Positions 27,944-37,062 of a stretch of 64,000 nucleotides of DNA are shown piece after piece (position 1 is the stretch's first letter; every line of letters begins with the position of its first letter). The stretch comes from Comamonas koreensis. GTDB taxonomy: Bacteria > Pseudomonadota > Gammaproteobacteria > Burkholderiales > Burkholderiaceae_C. Made by a program: the position numbers and the translations under genes. The notes below the pieces were generated by a model. The model was not told the origin of the DNA, made no database searches, and worked only from the letters and a program-made list of their open reading frames with translations. Location: NCBI RefSeq assembly GCF_014076495.1, contig NZ_CP043575.1:5141001-5205000 (forward strand), written 5' to 3'.

Positions 27944-28747
27944 TCACATACGGAAATGTTCACCCAGATACACCCTCCGGACCTCTGCGTTCTCCACAAT
28001 CTCTTGCGGCGTCCCGGCGGCCAGCACCTTGCCATCGCTGATGATGCAGGCATGGTCACAGATACCCAGGGTTTCGCGCACATTGTGGTCGGTGATCAGC
28101 ACGCCAATGCCGCGCTCCTTGAGAAAGGCGACAATGCGCTGGATCTCGATCACGGCGATGGGGTCGATGCCGGCGAAAGGCTCGTCGAGCAGGATGAAAC
28201 GGGGCTGGGTGGCCAGCGCACGGGCGATCTCGACCCGGCGGCGCTCGCCGCCGGACAGCGCGACTGACGGTGATTCGCGCAGGTGCTCGACCCGCAGCTC
28301 CTGCAGCAGCGCGGTGAGCTGGCGCTCGACCTCGGCGCGCGAGAGCGGCTTGCCATGCTCATCTTTTTGCAGCTCCAGCACGGCGCGCACATTGTCCTGC
28401 ACGCTGAGCTTGCGAAAGATCGAGGCTTCCTGCGGCAGGTAGGACAGGCCCAGCTGCGAGCGCTGGTGGATCGGCATATTGGCCACCGACTGCCCATCGA
28501 TGCGGATATCCCCGCCATCGCTGCGTACCAGGCCCACGATCATGTAGAACGAGGTGGTCTTGCCCGCGCCATTGGGGCCTAGCAAACCCACCACTTCGCC
28601 CTTGCGCACCGACAGCGACACGTCCTTGACCACCTTGCGGCTGCCATAGGATTTCTCCAGGTGCAAGACCTCCAGCTGGCTGCGGTGGTCGCTGTTGGCG
28701 ACCCGGGCGTTGACGGAAATGGTCGACGAGTTTTCTGCCACGGTCAC
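27944..28747 (-). CDS. lptB: LPS export ABC transporter ATP-binding protein LptB
   Basis: 267 residues, starting at GTG 28747 which overlaps the lptA stop as GTGA. Walker A GPNGAGKTT, signature LSGGERRR and Walker B FILLDEPFAGID are intact. LptB powers LptFG extraction of lipopolysaccharide from the inner membrane. A 25-residue N-terminal extension before LEVLHLEKSYG is longer than in E. coli. Confidence 0.96.
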   Translation of the reverse strand: MTVAENSSTISVNARVANSDHRSQLEVLHLEKSYGSRKVVKDVSLSVRKGEVVGLLGPNGAGKTTSFYMIVGLVRSDGGDIRIDGQSVANMPIHQRSQLGLSYLPQEASIFRKLSVQDNVRAVLELQKDEHGKPLSRAEVERQLTALLQELRVEHLRESPSVALSGGERRRVEIARALATQPRFILLDEPFAGIDPIAVIEIQRIVAFLKERGIGVLITDHNVRETLGICDHACIISDGKVLAAGTPQEIVENAEVRRVYLGEHFRM

Positions 28748-29412
28748 TTGGCTCCGTCGTTCAGTTGGGTGCTGGGGCGCAATGGCGTCTTGTCATCGGC
28801 AGCGGGCTTGGCCGGGGCGCTGGCCTTGTCGTCCGCCTTGCCATCGGCCTTGGGCGTCAGGATCACACGGACGCGGTCCTTCTTGGGCGCACCGGGCTTG
28901 GGATCGGCCGCCGCCTGGGCGCCCTTTTGGCCGGAGACCGTGAAGGTATCGCTCAGATTGTTGTAGACGATCAGCGGGCCACTGACCTGGTCGGTCAACG
29001 TGGTCTCGCGGTAACGGCGCAACTCGCCGCGGCGCTCAAAGTGCACGGTGTCATCGCGGCCGTTATAGGTGATGACCTCGCCTTCGCCTTCGACGAACTC
29101 GTCAGGCGCGCCTGGGGCCGAGTCACGCTTTTGGCGGAAGAATGCGAGCTTGCCCGGCGCAGCAGTCACCACGCCGTGCTGGAAGCCGTCGCGGTCCTGG
29201 CTCACGGTCAGCTGCGCGCCACGGATGATGATGGTGCCCTTGGTCACCACCACATTGCCCGTGAAGACACTGGTCTGCTTGAGTTCATCGTGGCGGCCAT
29301 CGTCCGCCTCGATGTTCATGGGTTTGGTGCGGTCTGCACGCTCGGCGTGCGACAGCAGCGGCACGGCCAGGGCCACTGCCACCAACAAAGAGTTAAAAAT
29401 ACGGTGTCTCAT
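28744..29412 (-). CDS. lptA: LPS transport periplasmic protein LptA
   Basis: 222 residues with signal peptide ending near LSHA and an OstA-like beta-jellyroll domain from TKPMNIEADDGRHDELKQ to about residue 145. The C-terminal 70 residues are Lys/Asp/Ala/Pro rich and likely disordered. LptA bridges LPS across the periplasm. No lptC gene lies upstream where it usually is; instead there is an IS element and then dsbA. Confidence 0.93.
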   Translation of the reverse strand: MRHRIFNSLLVAVALAVPLLSHAERADRTKPMNIEADDGRHDELKQTSVFTGNVVVTKGTIIIRGAQLTVSQDRDGFQHGVVTAAPGKLAFFRQKRDSAPGAPDEFVEGEGEVITYNGRDDTVHFERRGELRRYRETTLTDQVSGPLIVYNNLSDTFTVSGQKGAQAAADPKPGAPKKDRVRVILTPKADGKADDKASAPAKPAADDKTPLRPSTQLNDGAK

Positions 29413-29436
29413 AAGGCATGAATCTTGCTCTGCCCC

Positions 29437-29442
29437 ATTGTA
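29437..29442 (-). promoter_or_regulatory. Candidate -10 element of lptA
   Basis: TACAAT on the minus strand, 25 bases upstream of lptA. No good -35 hexamer lies 16-18 bases further, so this is tentative. If real, the lptA-lptB-rpoN promoter survives between the gene and the IS. Confidence 0.35.
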
Positions 29443-29474
29443 GCCATGCTGGAGCGTTAGGCCGTTTCTGGCAC

Positions 29475-29489
29475 AAAAAAGCCCGCGTG
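29475..29489 (-). terminator. Left half of the dsbA terminator, split by the IS
   Basis: AGCCCGCG with six A before it (T-tract on the minus strand). Its complementary arm CGCGGGCT lies at 30953-30960, on the other side of the IS. Removing the IS and one GTG copy rebuilds an 8-bp stem with the target site as the loop, followed by six T. Confidence 0.8.
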
Positions 29490-29522
29490 TGAACTGACCC
29501 CAAGAAGTTGGACAGTTGGAAG

Positions 29523-30359
29523 CTAGGGACTGAAGGCCTGAATCCGGTATTGCACCGGACTCAGGCCTTTTAGTTTTAGCTTGATGCGTTGGTGATTGTA
29601 GTAATGGATGTAGTGGTGAAGACCTTCTTGAAGCTGCGCCACACTGCTGAACTTGTTGAGGTGGAAGAACTCGGACTTCAAGGTTCCGAAGAAGCTCTCC
29701 ATCGCTGCGTTATCCAAGCAATTGCCCCGACGTGACATGCTTTGCACCAGGCCATGATCGGCCAGCAAGCGGCGATAGGCACGACTTTGGTACTGCCAGC
29801 CCTGGTCGGAATGCAGCAATGGTTTTTCCTCCCTGCCCAGCTTGCCTAGCGCCTTGCGCAACATGTCACCCACCATCTTCAAGCGCGGTTGCGTATTCAT
29901 CTGATAGCTCACCACCTCGCCATTGAATAGATCCATGACAGGCGACAGGTATAGCTTTTTACCCAAGACGTTGAACTCTGTCACGTCCGTCACCCATTTC
30001 TGGTTAGGCTGCTCGGCCATGAACTGGCGCTGCAACACATTGGCCACGTCCGCGTGCTGCCCGGCGCGATAGGAGCGATATTTCTTGGGCCGAACCAGGG
30101 ACTTCATCCCCATTACCTGCATCAGGCGCTGCACGCTCTTGTGGTTCACATGACAGCCATTGCGCTTGAGTTCAAGCGCAATACGCCGATAGCCATAGCG
30201 TCCTTTGTGAAGCTCGTAGACAGATCGGATCTGAGCCTTGAGCTCAGCGTATTTGTCGCCTCTCCTGTGCACTTGAGCCTGGTAATAGAAGGTGCTGCGC
30301 GCCAGCTTACCTGCCCGCAGCAAGTCCTTGAGGTCGTGATCTGGCCTTAGCTCAAGCAC
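29523..30359 (-). CDS. IS3-family transposase OrfB (DDE integrase domain)
   Basis: 278 residues as an independent frame from GTG 30359, but the natural product is probably an OrfAB fusion made by -1 frameshifting, since the frame stays open upstream of the GTG. The helix-turn-helix-like HTH_21 region precedes the rve core with catalytic Asp in WVTDVTEF, Asp in HSDQGWQYQ and Glu in NAAMESFFGTLK, all present. It carries out DNA strand transfer. Confidence 0.93.
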   Translation of the reverse strand: MLELRPDHDLKDLLRAGKLARSTFYYQAQVHRRGDKYAELKAQIRSVYELHKGRYGYRRIALELKRNGCHVNHKSVQRLMQVMGMKSLVRPKKYRSYRAGQHADVANVLQRQFMAEQPNQKWVTDVTEFNVLGKKLYLSPVMDLFNGEVVSYQMNTQPRLKMVGDMLRKALGKLGREEKPLLHSDQGWQYQSRAYRRLLADHGLVQSMSRRGNCLDNAAMESFFGTLKSEFFHLNKFSSVAQLQEGLHHYIHYYNHQRIKLKLKGLSPVQYRIQAFSP

Positions 30360-30898
30360 TATCCGCGCTTTTTCTGCGCAGCTTGTTTTTTCGCCTGAAC
30401 CAAGGCCTCCAATTTTTTTAGGTACGCCACCTCCGCGCGCAGGTACTTCACCTCTTTGAGCAAATCTGCGTGCGAACGCGTGTCGTCCGCAGACATAACT
30501 GCTTGTGCCTGTGCGGGCTTGGCTGTGGGTGGGTTTGGCATCTTCTTGGAGCGTCCTCTTGGCCGGGGTGCAAGTGCTTGCGGCCCACCGTCGTGATATT
30601 GCAGCTCCCAGGCGCTGATGACACCCGTGCCACCCCGGATATCAAACAAGGTAATCGTCTCTCGTGCAGACAGATCATCTCGCCACATCCGCTGCAACAC
30701 TGCCAGTTTGAAGTCAGCGCTGTAGCGACTGAACTTCTTGCGCAACCCTGATAGGCCATGCTGCTGGTAGCTCTTTACCCAACGTCGCACTGTCGCTTGG
30801 TCGAGACCGTGAGCATGGGCCAGTGCTCTGAACCCATGCTGCCCCTGCACGTAGCCCTGGACAACTTCCAGCTTGTAACTCTCGTCGTACTTCGCCAT
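30359..30898 (-). CDS. IS3-family transposase OrfA
   Basis: 179 residues from ATG 30898. Two helix-turn-helix segments (ALAHAHGLDQATVRRWVKSY and a second near ETITLFDIRGGTGVISAWE) are typical of the longer OrfA of the IS150 subgroup. A C-terminal leucine-zipper-like helix (LLKEVKYLRAEVAYLKKL) may pair with OrfAB. The last codons contain CAG-AAA-AAG, a plausible -1 slip site, before the TAG stop. Confidence 0.9.
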   Translation of the reverse strand: MAKYDESYKLEVVQGYVQGQHGFRALAHAHGLDQATVRRWVKSYQQHGLSGLRKKFSRYSADFKLAVLQRMWRDDLSARETITLFDIRGGTGVISAWELQYHDGGPQALAPRPRGRSKKMPNPPTAKPAQAQAVMSADDTRSHADLLKEVKYLRAEVAYLKKLEALVQAKKQAAQKKRG

Positions 30899-30985
30899 GA
30901 AAAACACCCCAAAGGTTGGATTGATGTCCAACTTTTGGGGTGCAGTTCAGTGCGCGGGCTCTGTCTCAAGCGTTGGGGAATCCGC

Positions 30986-31630
30986 TCAGCCTTGTGCAGC
31001 CAGGAACTCTACCACTTGCAGCACGTTGCTCATCGAGCCGGCACGGGTTCCGTCGGTGTAGTACTTGCCCGCCACGCCCAGCGATGGAACGCCTTCGACG
31101 CCGTACGACTCTTGCAGCTGGGTGGCCTTGCGCACCTGGCCTGCGACGCTGAACGAGTTGTAGGCTTCCTTGAACTTGGCCAGGTCCACGCCGTTCTTGT
31201 CCATCCAGGCGAAGATCTCGTCGTCCTTGTTCAGGCGCTGGCGCTCGACGTGGATCGCACGGAAAACCTTGACATGTACGTCAGGGATCAGGCCCATCGA
31301 CTCCAGCGCAAAGTAGATCTTTTGCTGCGGCACAAAGGTGTTGTTGAAGGCCACAGGCACGCGGCGGATCTGCAGGTTCTTGGGGGCAGTCTTGGCCCAG
31401 GCTTCAAACTGCGGCTCGAAGGCATTGCAGTGGGGGCAGCTGTACCAGAAGAATTCGATCACCTCGACCTTGCCAGCGGGCGCATCGGGGGTGACGGGCT
31501 TGGCCAGCTTCAGGTAGTCCTTGCCTTCCTTGAACTTGGCCTGTGCGTTGGCGCCGGTGGCAAAAGGCAGGCTCAGCGCCGAGGCGGCAGTAGCGGAAGC
31601 CGCCAAAGTGGAAAACTCACGACGTTTCAT
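30986..31630 (-). CDS. dsbA: Thiol:disulfide interchange protein DsbA
   Basis: 214 residues. The signal peptide MKRREFSTLAASA ends near residue 30 and carries an RR pair, so Tat export is possible. The thioredoxin fold has catalytic CPHC (Cys65 and Cys68, in WYSCPHCNAFEP) and a cis-Pro region RRVPVAFNN. DsbA introduces disulfides in periplasmic proteins. It ends the argS-SPOR-dsbA minus-strand run and its terminator is broken by the IS. Confidence 0.94.
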   Translation of the reverse strand: MKRREFSTLAASATAASALSLPFATGANAQAKFKEGKDYLKLAKPVTPDAPAGKVEVIEFFWYSCPHCNAFEPQFEAWAKTAPKNLQIRRVPVAFNNTFVPQQKIYFALESMGLIPDVHVKVFRAIHVERQRLNKDDEIFAWMDKNGVDLAKFKEAYNSFSVAGQVRKATQLQESYGVEGVPSLGVAGKYYTDGTRAGSMSNVLQVVEFLAAQG

Positions 31631-31686
31631 GTTTTGTTAACTCCAGTGACAAGTTGCGGTTAGGAGTGCCCTGCACCGCCAAAAGT

Positions 31687-32391
31687 TCAACGCTGCACGC
31701 GGACGATTTGCGCATCCACGCCGGCGCCATCGAGCTTGCCTTTGAGGCCATCGGCATCATCGCGCTTGTTGAAGGGGCCCACGCGCACCCGGTATACGGT
31801 GCGGCCATTGACTTCGCGCTCGCTCACGCGCGCTTCCCAGCCCATCATCGCCAGCTTGGCGCGCTGTGCATCGCCATCGGACTGGCTGCGGAAAGCACCG
31901 GCCTGCACGAAGTACTGGAAGCCGTCGGTGCCATCGGCACTGCGCGACTTGGCCAGATCGCCCAGCGGATCGGCGCCCTGGCCGGCCTTGGGGTCGAGCT
32001 TTGCGACCTGGGTCTTGTCTGCCGGCTTGTCAGCGGGCTTGGTGGTATCGGGCAGCACCACTTCGGGCTTGGCAGGCTTGTTTTCCACTGGCGCGGGGGC
32101 GTTGTCAGCCACCGTGCGCGGCGGCTCAGGCACCACCACGCCCTGAGCGGCCGGTGCCACAGCCGCGGGCGCACGCGCGGGGTTCTTGCCATAGAGCGGC
32201 GAGTTCGGGTCCCAGTTCTGGTTGCGCTGCGCCTCGGCCTTGTCCTTGGCCTCGCCGCGCACGCCACCTTTGTTGACAAACGGCACCGGCACATTGGTGA
32301 CGTACACGGCCACGGCCAAGGCCGCGCCCACGCCCACCAGCAGCCCCAGGATCAGGCCCAGGATGGTTCCACCACGTTGATGTCGTCGCAT
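31687..32391 (-). CDS. SPOR-domain membrane protein
   Basis: 234 residues from ATG 32391. One membrane segment at about 8-30 (GTILGLILGLLVGVGAALAVAVYV), a Pro/Ala/Lys-rich periplasmic linker, and a C-terminal SPOR domain at about 160-234 (FQYFVQAGAFRSQSDGDAQR), which binds denuded peptidoglycan at the division site. FtsN-like architecture but without evidence that it is FtsN. It starts 26 bases after argS. Confidence 0.88.
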   Translation of the reverse strand: MRRHQRGGTILGLILGLLVGVGAALAVAVYVTNVPVPFVNKGGVRGEAKDKAEAQRNQNWDPNSPLYGKNPARAPAAVAPAAQGVVVPEPPRTVADNAPAPVENKPAKPEVVLPDTTKPADKPADKTQVAKLDPKAGQGADPLGDLAKSRSADGTDGFQYFVQAGAFRSQSDGDAQRAKLAMMGWEARVSEREVNGRTVYRVRVGPFNKRDDADGLKGKLDGAGVDAQIVRVQR

Positions 32392-32417
32392 TGCAGTTAT
32401 TACCTTTGTTCGCAAAA

Positions 32418-34127
32418 TCACATGCGCTCTGGTGCACTCACACCCAGCACGGCCAGGCCATTGCGCAGCACCTGCGCGACCGCTGCCACGAGTGCCAGAC
32501 GGGCCAGTTTGGTGGCTTCGTCATCCACCAAGATACGCTCTGCATCATAGTAGCTGTGGTAGGCCGAGGCCAGGTCACGCAGATAGAACGTAACATCGTG
32601 CGGCGCATTGCCAGCCGCGGCGTTGCTCAGCATCTCGGGATACTGGGCCAGCATCTGCATCAGCGCCTGGGCCTGCGGCCCTTGCAGCGCGCCCAGGTCA
32701 ATGCCGCTCAGCGCAGGCAGACCAGCGCCGCCTTGCTCCTGCCAGCCGCGCAGCACCGAGCAGATGCGCGCATGGGCGTACTGCACGTAGAACACCGGGT
32801 TGTCATTGTTCTGGGCCACGGCCAGGTCGACATCAAAGGTGTACTCGGTATCGGGCTTGCGCGAGAGCAGGAAAAAGCGCACCGCATCCTTGCTGGTCCA
32901 CTCGATCAGGTCGCGCAAGGTGACATAGCTGCCGGCGCGCTTGCTGATCTTGACCTCTTCACCACCGCGCACCACGCGCACCATGGTGTGCAGCACATAG
33001 TCGGGGTAGCCCTGGGGAATGCCGACATTGACCGCCTGCAGACCGGCGCGCACGCGGGCGATGGTGCCGTGGTGGTCCGTGCCCTGGATGTTGACGGCCT
33101 TGCCGTAGCCGCGCAGGAACTTTTGCGTGTGGTAGGCCACATCGGGCAGGAAGTAGGTGTAGGTGCCGTCGGACTTGCGCATCACGCGGTCCTTGTCGTC
33201 ACCGAAGTCGGTGGTGCGCAGCCACAGCGCGCCATCTTGCTCATAGGTGTGGCCGCTGGCGATCAGGCGCTGGACGGTCTCGTCCACATGGCCGTTCTGG
33301 TACAGGCTCGATTCGAGGTAGTACTCGTCAAACTTGAGGTTGAAGGCCTGCAGGTCCTTGTCCTGCTCGTTGCGCAGGTAGGCCACCGCAAAGTTGCGGA
33401 TGTTGTCGTAATCCTCGACATCTCCATTGGCGGTGAACGCGCGGTCATCGGCCTCGATGGTCTGCTTGGCCAGGAACGCCTGGGCAATATCGCCGATGTA
33501 GTCGCCGTTGTAGAAGTTCTTGGCCAGCGGGTTGTCGCTGTCGGTGGGCCAGCAGTCGTCACCGGGCTTGAAGCCCTTGGCACGCAGCTGGGTGCTCTTG
33601 GTCAAGGTGTCGATCTGCACGCCCGCGTCGTTGTAGTAGAACTCGCGGTGCACGCTCCAGCCCTGGCTGCCGTAGAGGTTGCAGATCGCATCGCCCAGCG
33701 CGGCCTGGCGGCCATGGCCCACGTGCAGCGGACCGGTGGGATTGGCCGAGACAAACTCGACGATGATCTTTTCATCGCGCGGCGGCTGCATGCCAAAGCG
33801 CTCGCCCTGGGCCAGCACTTCCTGCACCACCTGCTGCTTGGCAGCGGGCTTGAGGCGCAGGTTCAAAAAGCCTGGACCGGCGATCTCGACCGCATCCACC
33901 CATTGCGCAAAGGCGGGCGCGGCCTCCAGCGCCGCCTTGAGCTGCTCGCCCAGCGCGCGGGGATTGGCCTTGAGCGGCTTAGCCAGCTGCATCGCGGCGG
34001 TCACGGCATAGTCACCGTGGGCGGCCACCTTGGGCGTTTCAAAGGCCGCACGGCTACCTGCGCCAGGCGACAATTTCTCGAGCTCGGCAGCAAGCACTGC
34101 GAGCAAATCTTTTTTGACTTGCAACAT
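32418..34127 (-). CDS. argS: Arginyl-tRNA synthetase
   Basis: 569 residues. Class I signature HVGH in [15 protein letters not shown] replaces HIGH, and KISKRAG serves as the KMSKS-like loop. N-terminal arginyl-tRNA synthetase-specific domain covers about 1-110 and the DALR anticodon-binding domain ends the protein ([23 protein letters not shown]). It charges tRNA-Arg. First gene of the argS-SPOR-dsbA run. Confidence 0.96.
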   Translation of the reverse strand: MLQVKKDLLAVLAAELEKLSPGAGSRAAFETPKVAAHGDYAVTAAMQLAKPLKANPRALGEQLKAALEAAPAFAQWVDAVEIAGPGFLNLRLKPAAKQQVVQEVLAQGERFGMQPPRDEKIIVEFVSANPTGPLHVGHGRQAALGDAICNLYGSQGWSVHREFYYNDAGVQIDTLTKSTQLRAKGFKPGDDCWPTDSDNPLAKNFYNGDYIGDIAQAFLAKQTIEADDRAFTANGDVEDYDNIRNFAVAYLRNEQDKDLQAFNLKFDEYYLESSLYQNGHVDETVQRLIASGHTYEQDGALWLRTTDFGDDKDRVMRKSDGTYTYFLPDVAYHTQKFLRGYGKAVNIQGTDHHGTIARVRAGLQAVNVGIPQGYPDYVLHTMVRVVRGGEEVKISKRAGSYVTLRDLIEWTSKDAVRFFLLSRKPDTEYTFDVDLAVAQNNDNPVFYVQYAHARICSVLRGWQEQGGAGLPALSGIDLGALQGPQAQALMQMLAQYPEMLSNAAAGNAPHDVTFYLRDLASAYHSYYDAERILVDDEATKLARLALVAAVAQVLRNGLAVLGVSAPERM

Positions 34128-34168
34128 ATTTGAAACTTAGACGAAGCGGTTACCAGCGCCAGGCCGGT

Positions 34169-34615
34169 TTACCAGCCCCGGGCATAAAACACGGCGACGG
34201 CGGCGATCACGGGAATCAGATGGGCTTGCCACATGACCCATTTACGCGTGGCGCGCACCTCGGCGTCCCCGGGCAAAGCGCCATTGTCGCGCAATTGCCG
34301 TAACCAGCGGCGGAACACGGCTGTCGGCTTGAAGGACAGCATCACGCCGACGACGACCAAGGTCATCTTCAGGTGAAAAAGCGGCTGGCTGACATACCAG
34401 GTCACGCCCTTGGCGCCCAGAAACAGGCGCAGCAAGCCGGTGGCCAGCACCGCCAGCGCGGCAAAGGCGTAGATCAGATCGAGGCGCGCTAAGCGCTGCA
34501 CCACGGCCCCATTCATCCACTCGGCGCGGCACAACGCCGCCTCGCTGGAGAGAAAAACCACCATGGTCAACAAGGCCAGCAGGTGCAGGCAGGCCAGAAC
34601 AGCTTCCAAAGTCAT
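34169..34615 (-). CDS. DUF2214-family membrane protein
   Basis: 148 residues from ATG 34615, four bases after the LysR stop, implying coupling. Four hydrophobic segments, including LACLHLLALLTMVVFL and LIYAFAALAVLATGLLRLF. The YVSQPLFHLKMTLVVVG loop fits DUF2214. Function is unknown. Confidence 0.75.
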   Translation of the reverse strand: MTLEAVLACLHLLALLTMVVFLSSEAALCRAEWMNGAVVQRLARLDLIYAFAALAVLATGLLRLFLGAKGVTWYVSQPLFHLKMTLVVVGVMLSFKPTAVFRRWLRQLRDNGALPGDAEVRATRKWVMWQAHLIPVIAAVAVFYARGW

Positions 34616-34619
34616 CGTG

Positions 34620-35546
34620 TTACTCCATCTTTTTCCAGAAATCGGCACGTTCGTAGTGCTGCTTGACGAAATCGATCCACAAGCGCACCCGCAGCGGCAG
34701 GTGCTTGCGCTGCTGGAACATCACATAGATGCCGTTGGGCGGCGCAGCAAAGTCCTCCAGCACCTCGACCAGGCGGCCGGCGGCAATCTCGGACTCGACC
34801 TCCCAGGTGCTGCGCCAGGCAATGCCCCAGCCTTGCTGGCACCAGTCGTGCAGCACCTGGCCGTCCGAGCAATCGAGCGGGCCGCCAGGCTTGAGGTAGA
34901 CCACCTCGCTGGCGCCAGTGGCCGCCGGCATGCGAAACGCCCAGCCCCGCGTTTGCGAGGCCTCGCTCGACAAGGTCAGGCAGTCATGCTGGCTCAGCTC
35001 GCTGGGGTGGCGGGGAATGCCGCGGCGGCGCAGGTACTCGGGCGTGGCCACGCACAGGCGCCGGTTGTCGGCCACGCGCACGCTGACCAGTGAGGAATCG
35101 GGCAGGTCGCCCACGCGAATCGCGCAGTCATAGCCCTCGCCGGCCAGGTCGACCAGGCGGTCGCTCAGGTTCAGCGAGATCGTCACATCCGGGTGGCGCG
35201 CATGGTAGAGCGGCAGCAGCGGCGCCACATGGCGGCGCCCAAAGCCGGCCGGTGCGGTCACGCGCAGATGCCCAGTGGCCTTGATGCCCCCGGCGCTGAC
35301 GCTGGCCTCGACACTGGCTAGCTCGGCCAGCAGGCGCTGGCAGTCTTCCAAAAAGGCCGCGCCCTCGTACGTCAGGGTGAGCTTGCGCGTGGTGCGCACC
35401 AGCAGCTTGACGCCCAGGCGCTCCTCCAGCGCATCGAGCCGGCGGCCCATGATGGCCGGGGCCACGCCTTCGGCCTTGGCAGCGGCCGTGAGGCTGCCGC
35501 GCGAGGCGATGGCGACAAATGATTCGAGCTGCTTGAGGCGATCCAT
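34620..35546 (-). CDS. LysR-family transcriptional regulator
   Basis: 308 residues from ATG 35546 (MDRLKQLESFVAIASRGSL). N-terminal winged helix with the LysR helix-turn-helix at about 18-38, then a periplasmic-binding-like effector domain starting near GHLRVTAPAGFGRRHV. The second residue block TAAAKAEGVAPAIMGRRLDALE is the classic DNA-binding motif. Divergent from the histidine kinase at 35716, and upstream of the coupled DUF2214 gene. Confidence 0.93.
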   Translation of the reverse strand: MDRLKQLESFVAIASRGSLTAAAKAEGVAPAIMGRRLDALEERLGVKLLVRTTRKLTLTYEGAAFLEDCQRLLAELASVEASVSAGGIKATGHLRVTAPAGFGRRHVAPLLPLYHARHPDVTISLNLSDRLVDLAGEGYDCAIRVGDLPDSSLVSVRVADNRRLCVATPEYLRRRGIPRHPSELSQHDCLTLSSEASQTRGWAFRMPAATGASEVVYLKPGGPLDCSDGQVLHDWCQQGWGIAWRSTWEVESEIAAGRLVEVLEDFAAPPNGIYVMFQQRKHLPLRVRLWIDFVKQHYERADFWKKME

Positions 35547-35715
35547 ACCAGACAGAACACAGAAAATACGCAAAGCCCGCTGGCCGCCGCTTGTGCGACG
35601 CGCTGGCTGGGCCACAGCCTATTATCATCGGGGCTCCGGCCTGGCGGGCGCATGAAAGCGCACATCCCGCTGCGACACTCATTGACAGCCGCTCTTTTCC
35701 CGCGCCCCCGCTCCT

Positions 35716-36966
35716 ATGCCGTCAGCTTCAACGCCGCCCACCAGCACTCCCTCCAGCGCCGACGCGCTCTGGTACGCCCCCGCGCAACTGCTGCGCTTGT
35801 TTGGCAGCAGCCCCGTTGCCATGGCCTACTGGGGCCGTGACCAGCGCCTGCGCCTGGCCACGCCGCAGTGGTGCGAATGGTTTGGTGTGCCCACCACCGG
35901 CATCGTCGGCCAGCAGCTCGATGAAGCGCTGCCCCCCGACTTTGCCCAGCAGCACCACGCGGCGCTGCAGGCCGCCACCCAGGGCCTGCGCCAGCAGTTC
36001 GACACGTGCAAGACCGATGCCCATGGCCAGGTCGCCTGGCGCCGCATCAGCCTCTCGCCCCACCTCTGGCCCGGGCCGGCAGGCAGCAAAACCGCCCAGG
36101 GCGTGCTGATGCTGATGCAGGACTGCAGCGCCGAATACGCCAATGCGGCGCAAGCGGATGACCTGCGCGCGCAACTGGCCGCGCTGTCGTCCACCGACCT
36201 GGAGCGCACCGAGGAGAAAAGCGAGCTGCTCAAGCTGCGCACCTTGCTGGACTGGCGCACCGCCATGCTCACCGAGCACAGCGAAATGCTGCAGCTGCTC
36301 TCGCATGAGATCCGCCAGCCGCTCAACAACGCCTCGGCCGCGATGCAGGCCACCATGTCGGCCATTGCCGAGCTGCAGCTGAGCCAGACCACGCCGGCCA
36401 CCAAGGCCTTGCTGCGCGCCGAGCATGTGCTCCAGCAGGTCATCGGCACCCTGGACAACACCCTGGCCGCCGGCACTATTCTTGCCGTGGGCGGGCGCGC
36501 TGGCGCCTCGTCCGATACCGATCTGCCCACCCTGGTCAACCTGGTGCTGCACGACATCGCTGCCGATGCCCGCCCGCGCATCCAGGTGGTCTGGGATGCC
36601 GAGGCGCGCACGGTGCAGCTGCACCCGGCGCTGATGCGGCTGACCATCCGCAACCTGCTCAACAACGCGCTCAACTACGCGTCGGTCGACAGCCCCGTGC
36701 TGCTGCGCCTGGCCGATTCGGACGACCCGCTGGCGCTGATCATCGAGGTGATCGACGAAGGCCCGGGCATCCCCGACAGCCTGCGCCCGCGCCTGTTCGA
36801 GAAAGGCACGCGCGGCACCGAGCACCGCCACCGGGCGGGTGCCGGGCTGGGTCTGTTCATCGTGCGCTCGGTGGTGCAGTTGCACCAGGGCACGGTGCAG
36901 GCCTTGCCGCGCCAGCCAAACGGCACCATCATGCGTATCGAGTTGCCCCAAGGGCTGGATGATTAG
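35716..36966 (+). CDS. Cytosolic PAS histidine kinase
   Basis: 416 residues with no membrane segment. PAS at about 20-135, coiled coil 140-185, then HisKA with His197 in LLSHEIRQPLNNA and HATPase with NLLNNALNY, DEGPGIP and GAGLGLFIV. The PAS probably senses an internal signal. It is followed after 96 bases by a response regulator on the same strand, which is its probable partner. Confidence 0.87.
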   Translation: MPSASTPPTSTPSSADALWYAPAQLLRLFGSSPVAMAYWGRDQRLRLATPQWCEWFGVPTTGIVGQQLDEALPPDFAQQHHAALQAATQGLRQQFDTCKTDAHGQVAWRRISLSPHLWPGPAGSKTAQGVLMLMQDCSAEYANAAQADDLRAQLAALSSTDLERTEEKSELLKLRTLLDWRTAMLTEHSEMLQLLSHEIRQPLNNASAAMQATMSAIAELQLSQTTPATKALLRAEHVLQQVIGTLDNTLAAGTILAVGGRAGASSDTDLPTLVNLVLHDIAADARPRIQVVWDAEARTVQLHPALMRLTIRNLLNNALNYASVDSPVLLRLADSDDPLALIIEVIDEGPGIPDSLRPRLFEKGTRGTEHRHRAGAGLGLFIVRSVVQLHQGTVQALPRQPNGTIMRIELPQGLDD

Positions 36967-37062
36967 CCAGCCACGCGATGGCCACCGGCCGCTTGCCCCT
37001 GCAGAAGCTGGCACCGCGCTTCTCAGGACTTTTCACCGACTGCACCATTTCACGGAACCACC

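Larger units (their letters stand above)
29490..30949 (-). mobile_element. IS3-family insertion sequence (IS150-like), about 1.46 kb, intact
   Basis: Imperfect 25-bp terminal inverted repeats (29490-29514 and 30925-30949, 21 of 25 matching, both ends reading TGAACTG) enclose orfA and orfB. A 3-bp direct repeat GTG flanks it (29487-29489 and 30950-30952). Both transposase ORFs appear intact, so it is recent or active. Insertion is at the centre of the dsbA terminator hairpin. Confidence 0.92.

Noticed and set aside
30378..30386. A AAA AAC slippery heptamer in orfA
   Set aside because: The run is present, but its phase relative to the OrfA frame (AAA AAA C) does not allow the standard tandem -1 slip.
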